Origin: Bordetella genomosp. 8
GTDB lineage: Bacteria > Pseudomonadota > Gammaproteobacteria > Burkholderiales > Burkholderiaceae_B
Length of the DNA: 64,000 bases
Assembly: GCF_002119685.1 (NCBI RefSeq)
Contig: NZ_CP021108.1
Location: forward strand, 4,836,001-4,900,000
Direction of reading: 5' to 3'
Part shown: piece after piece, positions 48,255 through 56,592 of the stretch
Layout of the letters: every line of letters starts with the position of its first letter
Numbering within the stretch: the stretch's first letter is position 1
Made by a program: the position numbers and the translations under genes
Notes under the pieces: model-generated
Told to the model about the DNA's origin: nothing
The model's input: only the letters and a program-made list of their open reading frames with translations
Database searches by the model: none

Positions 48255-48947
48255 TCAGGCCAGCACGCGCATGGCCGAGCGCATGAACTCCAGGCGAAGC
48301 TCGTTCACCTTGTCCAGGCGCCGGTTGGCTTCGCCGGTATCGCCGCTGCGCCGGCGTGCCAGGTCCATGGCGACATTGGCGTCGCTGTCCTGCATCTGGC
48401 CTTCGACGTCGTGGTACTTTTTCTCGGCATCCCGCTTGGCGCCCAGGGTCTGGCCGATCGAAGACGTGGCACTGCCCAGGCCCTGCGCGGTGGTCTGGCT
48501 GGCGGTGCCAAGGCCATTCCAGTTGTCGATCGCGGAGCCTCGTTCGGTATAGCGGGTCATATTCAGCACGCTACCCTCGCTGACGGCCTTGTTCATCTGC
48601 TTGCCCGCGGCATACACGCAACCGAAGCTGATCGCGGCCCCCAAGACGGACATTCCCGCATTGGCAAGCATGGCGAGATTCTTGTCCCAGGCGGCGTCCA
48701 GCTCCTTGCGGGCGCTCTGGTGCACCGCGACGCGCTTTTTCTGCAAGGCGATCTCGCGATTGTCCAGGCAGGCCTTCATGGCGTCCGCGTTTTCCTTCAG
48801 CGCTGCCTCGCCCATGATTTTTTCGGCTTCGGCCATCGCCCGCAATACGGACGATTCGGCCCCCGCCACCTGATCGACGTCGCCAAAGCCGGGAACCTGA
48901 CTATGCGCCATTACGCCGGCGTTCGATGAAACGGACATCGTAGACAT
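48255..48947 (-). CDS. sctB: Small type III translocator (SctB; YopD/BopD/SseD-like)
   Basis: A 230-residue secreted protein with one hydrophobic segment (about 100-120, LAMLANAGMSVLGAAISFGC) and a long C-terminal helix region, matching the small translocator class. The ATG at 48947 has AGGAG eight bases upstream; the longer frame to 49085 runs into the chaperone gene. It follows its presumed chaperone after 62 bp and precedes the large translocator by 25 bp, the reverse of the order in SPI-2. Confidence 0.85.
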   Translation of the reverse strand: MSTMSVSSNAGVMAHSQVPGFGDVDQVAGAESSVLRAMAEAEKIMGEAALKENADAMKACLDNREIALQKKRVAVHQSARKELDAAWDKNLAMLANAGMSVLGAAISFGCVYAAGKQMNKAVSEGSVLNMTRYTERGSAIDNWNGLGTASQTTAQGLGSATSSIGQTLGAKRDAEKKYHDVEGQMQDSDANVAMDLARRRSGDTGEANRRLDKVNELRLEFMRSAMRVLA

Positions 48948-49009
48948 TATGAGTACTCCTAGATATTGGAAATATCGGATCGCCCCTGCGGGCGACCGAC
49001 CCTCAGTAA

Positions 49010-49492
49010 TCAGGCCGCCTGCCTGATTCCGGCAAGCGCCTGATCGCAACGCAGCTTTATCAGCTTGTGCTCCGGCCTGCTGCACATGGATCGCGCGAGG
49101 TCGAAGGAGTCGAAGGCCCGCGCGTGCTTGCCCATGGCCCGGAAGCAGTCTCCCGCGTGCATGACCACGGAAGGATCATTGACGTCCATGAGCGCCGCGA
49201 CCGAATACATGTGCACGGCGTACTCGTATTGCCCCAGCACCTGGGTGGCTGCGGCCAGCCCCTTCATGTATCGCGGGTCCTTGTTGTCATACAGCACCAG
49301 CTGCGCGAACAGATACTGGGCCAGGTCGTACCTGGCTTTTCCGTAAAGGTCGTGGGCGACGGAATACAGCAGCTGGCGATCCACGTTGCGTATGCCCAGG
49401 GAATCGCCCAGCGGGCGATCGTTCTTCAGGATCCCGCGCACGACACGCATGACATCGACGCCGCGGCCGTGACCGCGATAGGGTGCGGCCAT
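49010..49492 (-). CDS. Class II T3SS chaperone (SycD/LcrH/BcrH-like, TPR)
   Basis: A 160-residue cytoplasmic TPR protein of the LcrH/SycD type that keeps translocators partially folded. TPR units are visible (YDLAQYLFAQLVLYDNKD, then YEYAVHMYSVAALMDVND, then HARAFDSFDLARSMC). The start overlaps the filament gene stop by one base. Gene order, filament-chaperone-translocators, supports the role. Confidence 0.9.
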   Translation of the reverse strand: MAAPYRGHGRGVDVMRVVRGILKNDRPLGDSLGIRNVDRQLLYSVAHDLYGKARYDLAQYLFAQLVLYDNKDPRYMKGLAAATQVLGQYEYAVHMYSVAALMDVNDPSVVMHAGDCFRAMGKHARAFDSFDLARSMCSRPEHKLIKLRCDQALAGIRQAA

Positions 49493-50136
49493 CAGACAGA
49501 CCCGGTGATCCGCGCGAAACCCATGGCGATGCTCTGGGCGGCCTTGATCAACCCCTGGATGCCGGTCTGGAGCTGGTTGATGTTGCCAACGATCAGGCCC
49601 TGCTTGGACGCGACCATCGACTGGGAACTGGACACTTCATCGCGATAGCCGTCCAGCTTGGTCCGTATGGTTTCGAAGTCGGACTTTCTGGAGTCCCCCG
49701 TGAGGCCCGTCATGCCCAGTTCCGCAAGCATGCCGGAGGTGACTTCCAGCTTCTTGTCGTCGTACGGCTGTTCGATTTCGTCTTTTTTCCTGCCGCTCTC
49801 GCGGTCCTTCAGAATGCCCTCGATATCCTTCAACATCGGATTGTTGTCTTCCTTACCCATCTGGACGGGGAAGAGATTGATGAAGTTGCCGACTTCGGCG
49901 CGTGCTTCGTTGATCTGGCGCGTTCTGCGGATCAGTCGCGACGCCTCCTGGTTGCATGCGCTCAGTGAACTCCCGTTCGACTGGGTCACTTCATTGTTGG
50001 TCGCGATGGCCTCGGCGATGATCTTTCCCCAGTTTTCGCCAGGCGCGTCCGCGTATGCGCCGCCACCAACCCCCACCCCGGCGATTTCACCGTAACCGCC
50101 CAGAGACTGTCCGACACCCGTTGTAGACATACTCAT
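49492..50136 (-). CDS. EspA/Bsp22-like T3SS filament or tip protein
   Basis: A 214-residue secreted protein, first in the leftward operon. The N-terminus is Gly-rich and loose, and the C-terminal 60 residues form a long amphipathic helix ending QTGIQGLIKAAQSIAMGFARI, as in EspA/SseB-type filaments that polymerise by coiled coil. Bsp22 of Bordetella has similar size and position. It has no Cys-rich or LcrV features. The function is inferred from size, helix pattern and neighbours. Confidence 0.75.
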   Translation of the reverse strand: MSMSTTGVGQSLGGYGEIAGVGVGGGAYADAPGENWGKIIAEAIATNNEVTQSNGSSLSACNQEASRLIRRTRQINEARAEVGNFINLFPVQMGKEDNNPMLKDIEGILKDRESGRKKDEIEQPYDDKKLEVTSGMLAELGMTGLTGDSRKSDFETIRTKLDGYRDEVSSSQSMVASKQGLIVGNINQLQTGIQGLIKAAQSIAMGFARITGSV

Positions 50137-50184
50137 TTAGCACTCCTGTTTGCTGCGTCGGGTCCATACGAAAGACCCGGGGCG

Positions 50185-50212
50185 TAGGTGCCTCGCCACA
50201 ATGGGCAGTTCC
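50185..50212 (-). promoter_or_regulatory. Hrp-box-like promoter for the leftward T3SS operon
   Basis: Reading leftward: GGAACT (50212-50207), 15 bases, then GCACCTA (50191-50185). It keeps the GGAAC core, the spacing, CAC and the final A of the HrpL-type box, with two mismatches. It lies 49 bp before the filament ATG. Confidence 0.6.
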
Positions 50213-50262
50213 GCTTCACGGCGGCCTGCATTCAACACTTGATCCGATATTGAGGGAGACCG

Positions 50263-50290
50263 GGAACGAAATCGGGAGCACGGCCACTAC
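50263..50290 (+). promoter_or_regulatory. Hrp-box-like promoter for the rightward sctX-Y-V-D operon
   Basis: GGAACG (50263-50268), 15 bases, then CCACTAC (50284-50290), 54 bp before the sctX ATG. Same spacing as the boxes at 34168, 50212 and 58815. It is back to back with the leftward box, so one sigma factor could fire both operons. Confidence 0.62.
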
Positions 50291-50343
50291 CATGACCCCA
50301 CACACAGTCGACACCGCCGGCAAGAATCCAGGATGCGCCCAGA

Positions 50344-50784
50344 ATGATCTCGCCCACCCCATCACTCAACGCACCGTCCGCGATAGGCGGCGCACATCCG
50401 GCGGGCGATCATGACGCCGGCGTGCGCGATCATCCAGCCGCCAGCTCGCCGGGTTGGCGTCCCACCCGCGCAAGACGACCGATCGTCACCCCGGCACCCC
50501 GGCCGGTCGAATCAGCATTGACGCGATTCCTCGGCCAGACCTGCATGGAACTTGCGGTCAACCACGCACTGGAGCCGGAGATCACGCAATCCGACCTGCA
50601 ACATCCACCCACCTTCGACGCCGTGCTGCAACGCGCCCGGAAGGACCTGCGGGCCGCCGGTGCGGACGGCAGGAATGGTGGCCTCGACAGTGCGATATAC
50701 CAATCGGCCCTGCTCGTGCTGGAGCGCACCGTCGTGCTGAGGAACCAGTCGCGTACCAACCGGGCCGCGTTGCAACAGGGATGA
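50344..50784 (+). CDS. sctX: SctX (YscX-like) T3SS protein
   Basis: A 146-residue protein at the start of the rightward operon, directly followed by an SctY-like gene and sctV, which is the Ysc order yscX-yscY-lcrD. The Pro/Arg-rich N-terminus is probably an unfolded secretion signal; the C-terminal half has helical DAVLQRARKDLRAAG and a late LLVLERTVVLRNQSR segment. YscX binds YscY and is itself secreted early. Its stop overlaps sctY in an ATGA. Assignment rests mostly on order and size. Confidence 0.78.
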   Translation: MISPTPSLNAPSAIGGAHPAGDHDAGVRDHPAASSPGWRPTRARRPIVTPAPRPVESALTRFLGQTCMELAVNHALEPEITQSDLQHPPTFDAVLQRARKDLRAAGADGRNGGLDSAIYQSALLVLERTVVLRNQSRTNRAALQQG

Positions 50785-51143
50785 ACCCGACCCACTCGGC
50801 GCGCCTTCCCGCCGAGACCATCGAACTGCTGCAAGTGCTGGCCTTCCTCAGATTACAGAACGGCAAGTCGCGCGACGCCGTCGCCTTGCTGGAAGCGTGC
50901 GACCGGGCAGGCGGCTGCCGAGGCCGGGCTTTGGTCCTCCTGGCTTACGCGCAGCTACGCGCGGGCGCCCCGGAGCAGGCGCTTTCCGTGCTGGACCGGG
51001 TGGATGCGCAAGCGCTCGCCCTGCCCGCCTGTCGCGTGGTCCGCGCACAAGCGCTTTCCGCCGCCGGACGCCATGACGAGGCGCGGCATGCCATGCGGGC
51101 CTACGCCGCCAACCGACCCGCCACTTCCGCCACCTCCGCCTAG
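50781..51143 (+). CDS. sctY: SctY (YscY-like) TPR chaperone
   Basis: A 120-residue TPR protein (ETIELLQVLAFLRLQNGKSRDA and GAPEQALSVLDRVDA show repeat periodicity; quoted in parts). YscY chaperones YscX and the pair docks on SctV. The ATG at 50781 overlaps the sctX stop. Leucine/alanine-rich composition and length suit the family. Confidence 0.8.
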   Translation: MNPTHSARLPAETIELLQVLAFLRLQNGKSRDAVALLEACDRAGGCRGRALVLLAYAQLRAGAPEQALSVLDRVDAQALALPACRVVRAQALSAAGRHDEARHAMRAYAANRPATSATSA

Positions 51144-51174
51144 TTCCTTCCCGCTGGTCCGCATCACCCTCCCC

Positions 51175-53265
51175 ATGCAAGCAATACGACGCATCATCGC
51201 CATCGCGACCAGCCGGAACGATATCCTGCTGGCCGCGACCGTCATGGCCATCGTGTTCATGATGATCCTGCCGATGCCCACGGCGGTCATGGACATACTT
51301 ATCGCCGCGAACATTACGCTGTCCTGTGTGTTGTTGATGGTGGCGATCTACCTGCCGTCGGCGCTTGCCTTCTCTTCTTTCCCCGCCGTCCTGCTGGTAT
51401 CCACCCTGTTCAGGTTGGGGATATCGATCTCGACCACGCGGCTGATCCTGCTCGATGGCGATGCCGGCCACATCATCGACACCTTCGGCAACTTCGTCGT
51501 GGGAGGCAATCTGGTCGTCGGCCTGGTGGTCTTCCTGATCCTGACGATCGTGCAGTTCATCGTCATCACCAAGGGCTCCGAGCGCGTAGCCGAAGTGGCC
51601 GCCCGCTTCTCCCTGGACGGCATGCCGGGCAAGCAGATGTCCATCGACGCCGACCTGCGCGCCGGCGCGATACAGATGGACGAGGCGCGCCGGCGCCGCA
51701 GCGTGGTCGAAAAGGAAAGCCAGCTGTACGGCGCCATGGACGGCGCGATGAAGTTCGTCAAGGGCGACGCCATCGCGGGGCTGATCATCGTTGCCGTCAA
51801 CCTGCTGGGCGGACTGCTGATCGGTTCGGTCCAACGCGGCATGAGCGCCAGCGAAGCAGCACTGACGTACTCGATCCTCAGCGTCGGCGACGGCCTGATC
51901 TCGCAGATACCGACACTGCTGACGGCGATCTGCGCGGGCATCATCGTCACACGCGTACCGACCGGCGACAAGCCGTCGAACGTCGGCAGCGACATCGGCG
52001 CGCAAGTCATGGCGCATCCGCGGGCCCTGATCATCGCCGCCGTCATCGCGCTGGGCATTGGCGTCATACCGGGCATGCCAACGCTGGTTTTCCTGACACT
52101 ATCGGTCCTGACGGGCGTCACGGGCTTCGTGCTATTGAATGGCCCCCGGGGGTCGCGCGCCGGGGGCGCCGCCGGAGCTGGAGGCGCCACGGACAGCGCG
52201 TTCACCGGGCCGGGCGACGCGTCGCCGGAGCCGGGCCAGCCCGCCAGGTTCGCGCCCGCCGAGCCGGTGATCCTGGAGATCGCCGACGCCTTGTCCACGG
52301 AAATCGACGAAAGCGCCATCACCGCCGAGTTCCCTGCCGTACGCCACGCGGTCTACCAGGAACTGGGTGTCCCCCTTCCGGACATCCGCCTGCGGCGCGG
52401 CAAGCACCTTCGAGATCACACCTACCAGATCCTGCTGTTCGAAGTGCCGGTGATCCAGGGGACATTGCATGATGGCGCGGTGCTGGTGCGCGAAGGCTCG
52501 CGCAATCTCGACGCCATGGGCATTCCCTACGAACGGGATGTCAGCGGCCTGGCCAGCGAATCGGCGTTCTGGGTGCTGCGTGAACATGCTCCGACGCTGG
52601 ACGGGGCCGGCGTGCCCTATCTGCTTCCCCATCAGGTGCCGAACTGGCATATGTCCATCGTTCTGCGCAAGCATGCCGCGCAGTTCATCGGCATCCAGGA
52701 AACCCGCCAGCTGCTGACCGCCATGGAAGAGAACTTCGGCGAACTGGTCAAGGAAGCGCATCGCGTCATGCCAATACAGAAGATCGCGGAGATTCTTCAG
52801 CGCCTGACATCGGAAGACATCTCCATTCGCGATATGCGTTCCGTACTGGAAGCCCTGGTCGAGTGGGCCCAGAAGGAAAAGGACATCGTCCTGCTGACCG
52901 AGTACGTCAGAATGGCGCTGAAGCGATACATCAGCCACAAATATTCGAATGGCCAGAACTTCCTGCCATCCTATCTGCTGGCGCCGGATGTCGAGGACGT
53001 GGTGCGCGATGCGATCCGGCAAACTGCCGGTGGCAGCTATCTGGCCATGGATCCCGAAAAATCCCAGGCATTGCTGGATAGCATCCGGCGCACCGTGGGC
53101 CCGCTGGAAACAACCGTGGCCAGGCCAGTGATCCTGACGTCCATGGACATCCGCCGATACGTGCGCAAGCTGATCGAGCAGGATCTCCACCAGCTTCCCG
53201 TCCTGTCATACCAGGAGCTGGTCCCGGAAATCAATGTGCAACCCCTCGCCCGGGTGGACCTATGA
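51175..53265 (+). CDS. sctV: Type III export gate protein SctV (BcrD/LcrD/FlhA family)
   Basis: A 696-residue inner-membrane protein that forms the nonameric export gate. About seven or eight membrane segments (to about residue 320) surround the FHIPEP signature EVAARFSLDGMPGKQMSIDADL (given here in part as ARFSLDGMPGKQMSID). The C-terminal cytoplasmic domain is complete, after a Gly-rich linker (near 325-360). A frame extends to 51004, but the ATG at 51175 gives the family start; no good ribosome site is seen, so coupling to sctY (31-bp gap) is likely. Confidence 0.96.
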   Translation: MQAIRRIIAIATSRNDILLAATVMAIVFMMILPMPTAVMDILIAANITLSCVLLMVAIYLPSALAFSSFPAVLLVSTLFRLGISISTTRLILLDGDAGHIIDTFGNFVVGGNLVVGLVVFLILTIVQFIVITKGSERVAEVAARFSLDGMPGKQMSIDADLRAGAIQMDEARRRRSVVEKESQLYGAMDGAMKFVKGDAIAGLIIVAVNLLGGLLIGSVQRGMSASEAALTYSILSVGDGLISQIPTLLTAICAGIIVTRVPTGDKPSNVGSDIGAQVMAHPRALIIAAVIALGIGVIPGMPTLVFLTLSVLTGVTGFVLLNGPRGSRAGGAAGAGGATDSAFTGPGDASPEPGQPARFAPAEPVILEIADALSTEIDESAITAEFPAVRHAVYQELGVPLPDIRLRRGKHLRDHTYQILLFEVPVIQGTLHDGAVLVREGSRNLDAMGIPYERDVSGLASESAFWVLREHAPTLDGAGVPYLLPHQVPNWHMSIVLRKHAAQFIGIQETRQLLTAMEENFGELVKEAHRVMPIQKIAEILQRLTSEDISIRDMRSVLEALVEWAQKEKDIVLLTEYVRMALKRYISHKYSNGQNFLPSYLLAPDVEDVVRDAIRQTAGGSYLAMDPEKSQALLDSIRRTVGPLETTVARPVILTSMDIRRYVRKLIEQDLHQLPVLSYQELVPEINVQPLARVDL

Positions 53266-53302
53266 GTCATGATGCATGCCGGCTGGATTGCGGAGTACTG
53301 CC

Positions 53303-54757
53303 ATGACACAAGACTTCGAATTGCGCGTCCTGACCGGTCTCCATCAAGGTGCGAGATGCCAGGCGCATGACGGGGCGCTGATCGGGTCGGATGGTGGATG
53401 CGACATCGTGCTGTGCGACGAAGGCATCGCGGATGCAGCTGCCCGGCTGCACCTGGGTCCTGACATATGGGGCATGCGTCCGCCGTTCGATCCCGGTAGT
53501 TCTGACGATGCCGTCGAACACCGCGATCCGCCACATTCCGCATCGGCTCGTTCCGACACGGGATTCGGGATGGCGCTCGCGCTAGGGCCCGTCCTGCTAA
53601 CGGTCGCGCATCCGTCGGCATCCTGGCCGGAGCCGGACCAGATCGCCGCCGTCTCGCGTGACGCCCGGAGCCTGGCGCCGCGGTCCGACGAGGATGCTGA
53701 CCGCAGCGTCGAGGGCATATCGACGGGTCCGTGCGCCGACTCTCCGCACACCACCGGCTCCCCGGGCTCCCCGGCCCCCGCCACGGACACCAAAGTCCTA
53801 TTTGACGCGTCCATCCCGCCAGCCACGCAAGCGTATGGCGCCCTGAGCGCGCACACCTACCGTCGCCCCAGGGCCGCGGGCCTGCGATGGGCGGTTGGCG
53901 GTTTGCTCGTCCTGCTGGTGTTCGGCAGCGTCGCCTCATTTCCGCCCGGCAAGGTGCCACCCGCCGCGCAGGCCCATACGGGCCGGCCAGTGGAGCCGGA
54001 GACGCTGCTGCGCGCGCAGGCCTTGCTCGCTGACCGTAGCTATGCACCCCGAGTCAGGGCGAGCGCCAACGAATACCAGGAGGTCGTCGTGACTGGCTGG
54101 GTCCATGACCAGACCGAACACGACAGCCTTGCCACGGCCTTGAGCACCATATGGCCGCTGCCCGCCATGCGCGTGACAACGGAAACGCTGATCGCGGAAC
54201 GCCTTCGAGCCCATATGCGCGATGTGGACGTCCGTGCGGAAATCGCCCGGTTACCGGCGGGCGATCTCGAGATCCGCGGCGTGGCGGGCACCGACCAGGC
54301 ACGACAAGAAGCCTATCGACGGTGGCGCGACGATGCCGCGGCTTCCGCATTCCCGGTCACGATAAGCCTGTCGCTTGCCACCGACGTTGTCGAGACATTC
54401 CGCAAGGCCACAGCCACGGCGGGCCTGCCCGCCATGGCATCGACCTGGGAAGACAAGGCGTTGCACATCAAACCCGGCGTGCTGGACATGTCGCAACAGG
54501 AAGAACTCAAGGCCGTCCTGGATGCGTTGAACCCGCTCTACATGGGCGTCATCCGCATCGACAGTGATCCAGGGCAGGTGAGCGCATCCATTCCGTTTCG
54601 CGTGCGGACCGTCGTCGGAGGCGGGCAACCATGGGTCGTACTGGAGGACGGAACCCGCATCGCGGTCGGTGGCACGCACGGCGCCTACCGGCTGACCTCC
54701 ATAGACGACGGCAGCGTCGTGTTCGATGGGCCCAGCCTTACGGTCATCACGCGATGA
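53303..54757 (+). CDS. sctD: Type III inner-membrane ring protein SctD (BscD/YscD)
   Basis: A 484-residue protein with an N-terminal FHA-like cytoplasmic domain (ELRVLTGLHQGARC, then DGALIGSDGGCDIVL), a long disordered Pro/Ser/Asp-rich linker (about 100-190), one membrane helix at about 202-222 and periplasmic BON-like ring modules (VVVTGWVHDQTEHDSL and LEIRGVAGTDQAR). This is the SctD layout. The ATG at 53303 has GCGGAG before it. The stop overlaps the next small gene by four bases. Confidence 0.93.
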   Translation: MTQDFELRVLTGLHQGARCQAHDGALIGSDGGCDIVLCDEGIADAAARLHLGPDIWGMRPPFDPGSSDDAVEHRDPPHSASARSDTGFGMALALGPVLLTVAHPSASWPEPDQIAAVSRDARSLAPRSDEDADRSVEGISTGPCADSPHTTGSPGSPAPATDTKVLFDASIPPATQAYGALSAHTYRRPRAAGLRWAVGGLLVLLVFGSVASFPPGKVPPAAQAHTGRPVEPETLLRAQALLADRSYAPRVRASANEYQEVVVTGWVHDQTEHDSLATALSTIWPLPAMRVTTETLIAERLRAHMRDVDVRAEIARLPAGDLEIRGVAGTDQARQEAYRRWRDDAAASAFPVTISLSLATDVVETFRKATATAGLPAMASTWEDKALHIKPGVLDMSQQEELKAVLDALNPLYMGVIRIDSDPGQVSASIPFRVRTVVGGGQPWVVLEDGTRIAVGGTHGAYRLTSIDDGSVVFDGPSLTVITR

Positions 54758-55044
54758 TCTCGCACACGGGTGCAGTTTCACGGATACCTGACATGCCTCC
54801 TGAACACATCGACGTCGCCGAGATACTCGCCCTGTTCGGCTGCGCCGCGGATGAAGCAAGCCGCCTGCGCATGCACGCTGAACTGGACGCTATCCAGAAA
54901 TGCATGCTGCTGCGGATGCGCACTCCGCTTCGACCGCAGGAATTCGCCAAGGCCAAGGCAATGGCGGATGCGTCGATATCGGCACGGGAGATCCTGGCGG
55001 CTGTGGACGCCGTCCTGTCCACGAGCAGCCGCGTTGCACGCTAA
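54754..55044 (+). CDS. Small T3SS protein in the YscE position, possible needle co-chaperone
   Basis: A 96-residue protein, two helical segments (MPPEHIDVAEILALFG and DEASRLRMHAELDAIQKCM, then a third). It lies between sctD and the candidate needle gene, which is the place of yscE in yscD-E-F. YscE forms a needle chaperone with YscG. The ATG at 54754 overlaps the sctD stop; a second ATG at 54793 gives a more typical size of 83 residues. No sequence match is claimed. Confidence 0.65.
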   Translation: MISHTGAVSRIPDMPPEHIDVAEILALFGCAADEASRLRMHAELDAIQKCMLLRMRTPLRPQEFAKAKAMADASISAREILAAVDAVLSTSSRVAR

Positions 55045-55087
55045 CCCGGGCATCCGGCCCGCAACCTCTCGTACGGAGCACACACAG

Positions 55088-55318
55088 ATGAACGTCAACG
55101 AAAACCTGAGAACCAGCACCAGCGCAATAGACCAAGAGACCGCGAATGTCGACGCGTCGTTTCGCGAGAACATGAATGCACCGGCGCTGGACATCGCAAG
55201 CGCGCAACGCTTTGCGCTTATGAGTGGCAACTTGAGCTTCAAGTCCACGTGCGCCGCCGGCATGATCAAGCTGGTAGTCAGCTCGTGCAAGGACATCGTC
55301 CGCGTCGTTGGTACGTGA
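55088..55318 (+). CDS. sctF: Candidate T3SS needle subunit (SctF position)
   Basis: A 76-residue protein. It lacks a signal peptide, has a polar N-terminus and a helical C-terminal half ending with CKDIVRVVGT, reminiscent of the KDI-type C-terminus of needle proteins. Size and order (after sctD and the YscE-like gene) fit a needle subunit. Two Cys (C55 and C67) are unusual. The needle PxNP turn is not seen; PALD at 32-35 is the nearest element. ATG at 55088 with ACGGAG ten bases upstream. Confidence 0.6.
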   Translation: MNVNENLRTSTSAIDQETANVDASFRENMNAPALDIASAQRFALMSGNLSFKSTCAAGMIKLVVSSCKDIVRVVGT

Positions 55319-55575
55319 TGTTCGCAAACTGTGCTGGCCTGTCGGCCACGTCATGTGCATAGTGCGAGATAGCCACACTCATCACTTTGCATCCTTCGAA
55401 ATACAAAGACCCGAGCTTCTCTATGAGGCTCGCGAAGGTTCATCGATAAGCGCGAGACCCCTTGCAACAAACGGTGGAAAGGATCGTTCCCGTATGTTAA
55501 TAATTGCTATATCCACGCAGCCAACCGTTGCAAGGTTGCACGGCACTGCAGTGGGCGTACGGAGGGACGCGCGCC

Positions 55576-56475
55576 ATGATCAGCTCTCAACCCTTGAAGC
55601 ACGGAGCTCGACTACTGCTGGTAGACGATAGCCCCGCGGATCTCAGGTTGCTGGTGCAACTGCTGAATCAAGAGAACTTCAAGCTCATGGTCGCGCTCGA
55701 CGGCAAGCAGGCATACGAGCGAGCGACAACCCAGGTCGCCCCCGATGTGATCCTGATGGATGTGTCCATGCCTCGCGTGGATGGTTATGCCACTTGTCGG
55801 CTTTTGAAAAGCAATCCCATCACCGCGCATATCCCAGTGATTTTCGTCACCGCTTCATCCGGACTGAACGAACGCCTCAAGGGCTTCGACGCCGGCGCGG
55901 CCGATTACGTACTGAAGCCGTACAACCCGGAAGAAGTGCTGGCGCGCGTACGGGTACAGCTGCACATGACTGGGCGCGCGACCTCACTCCTGTCCGCGCA
56001 GCACGGTACCCGCGATTCACTCGACGAATTGATCCCCGGAACGAACGCGACGCCGCAACTACGGGTGGGTTCGATCTCCAATGAACAGGCGATCGTGAAT
56101 ACCACCACGCAATACCTGTCGGATCACCTGTGCGACGCGCCTTCCCAGAAACACCTGGCGCGGTTGATCGGCGTGAACGAGAAACGGCTGACCAACGCCT
56201 TCCGTAATCTGTTGGGCAAGACCATCCATGACTACCTGCGTGACCAGCGCATGGAAAGAGCCCGCGCGCTGTTGCAGGAAGGCTCGATGACCATCGCGGA
56301 GATCGCGGACCAACTCGGCTTCTCCAGCCCCGCCAACTTTGCATCGGCGTTCCGACGACAACTGGGTTGCAGCCCCGTCGCCTTCCGCCGTCACTTTGAA
56401 GGGCCGCCCGCGTCGTTGATCAATTGCACATGTGACAGATTGGCTTCGACGAGCGGCATTTTTCAAAAGCTATGA
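55576..56475 (+). CDS. Receiver-AraC response regulator
   Basis: A 299-residue cytoplasmic regulator: CheY-like receiver (about 10-130) with D17-D18, phosphorylation site D62 (VILMDVSMPR), T92 and K114, then a C-terminal AraC HTH domain (about 185-285: HLARLIGVNEKRLTNAFR and MTIAEIADQLGFSSPANFA). The start ATG at 55576 has GGAGGG upstream. The gene follows the T3SS needle operon by 257 bp and starts a regulator cluster. The cognate kinase is not in the window. Confidence 0.9.
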   Translation: MISSQPLKHGARLLLVDDSPADLRLLVQLLNQENFKLMVALDGKQAYERATTQVAPDVILMDVSMPRVDGYATCRLLKSNPITAHIPVIFVTASSGLNERLKGFDAGAADYVLKPYNPEEVLARVRVQLHMTGRATSLLSAQHGTRDSLDELIPGTNATPQLRVGSISNEQAIVNTTTQYLSDHLCDAPSQKHLARLIGVNEKRLTNAFRNLLGKTIHDYLRDQRMERARALLQEGSMTIAEIADQLGFSSPANFASAFRRQLGCSPVAFRRHFEGPPASLINCTCDRLASTSGIFQKL

Positions 56476-56592
56476 GCGGGTTTTTAAACGCACCGTGATC
56501 ACGCATTGCCTAGCATGGGCATGCCGCTTTCCCTCCCCACCGCCTACCCAGCGAGCTCATGCGGGGAAGCCGTATCCATACAAGGAGACGAC

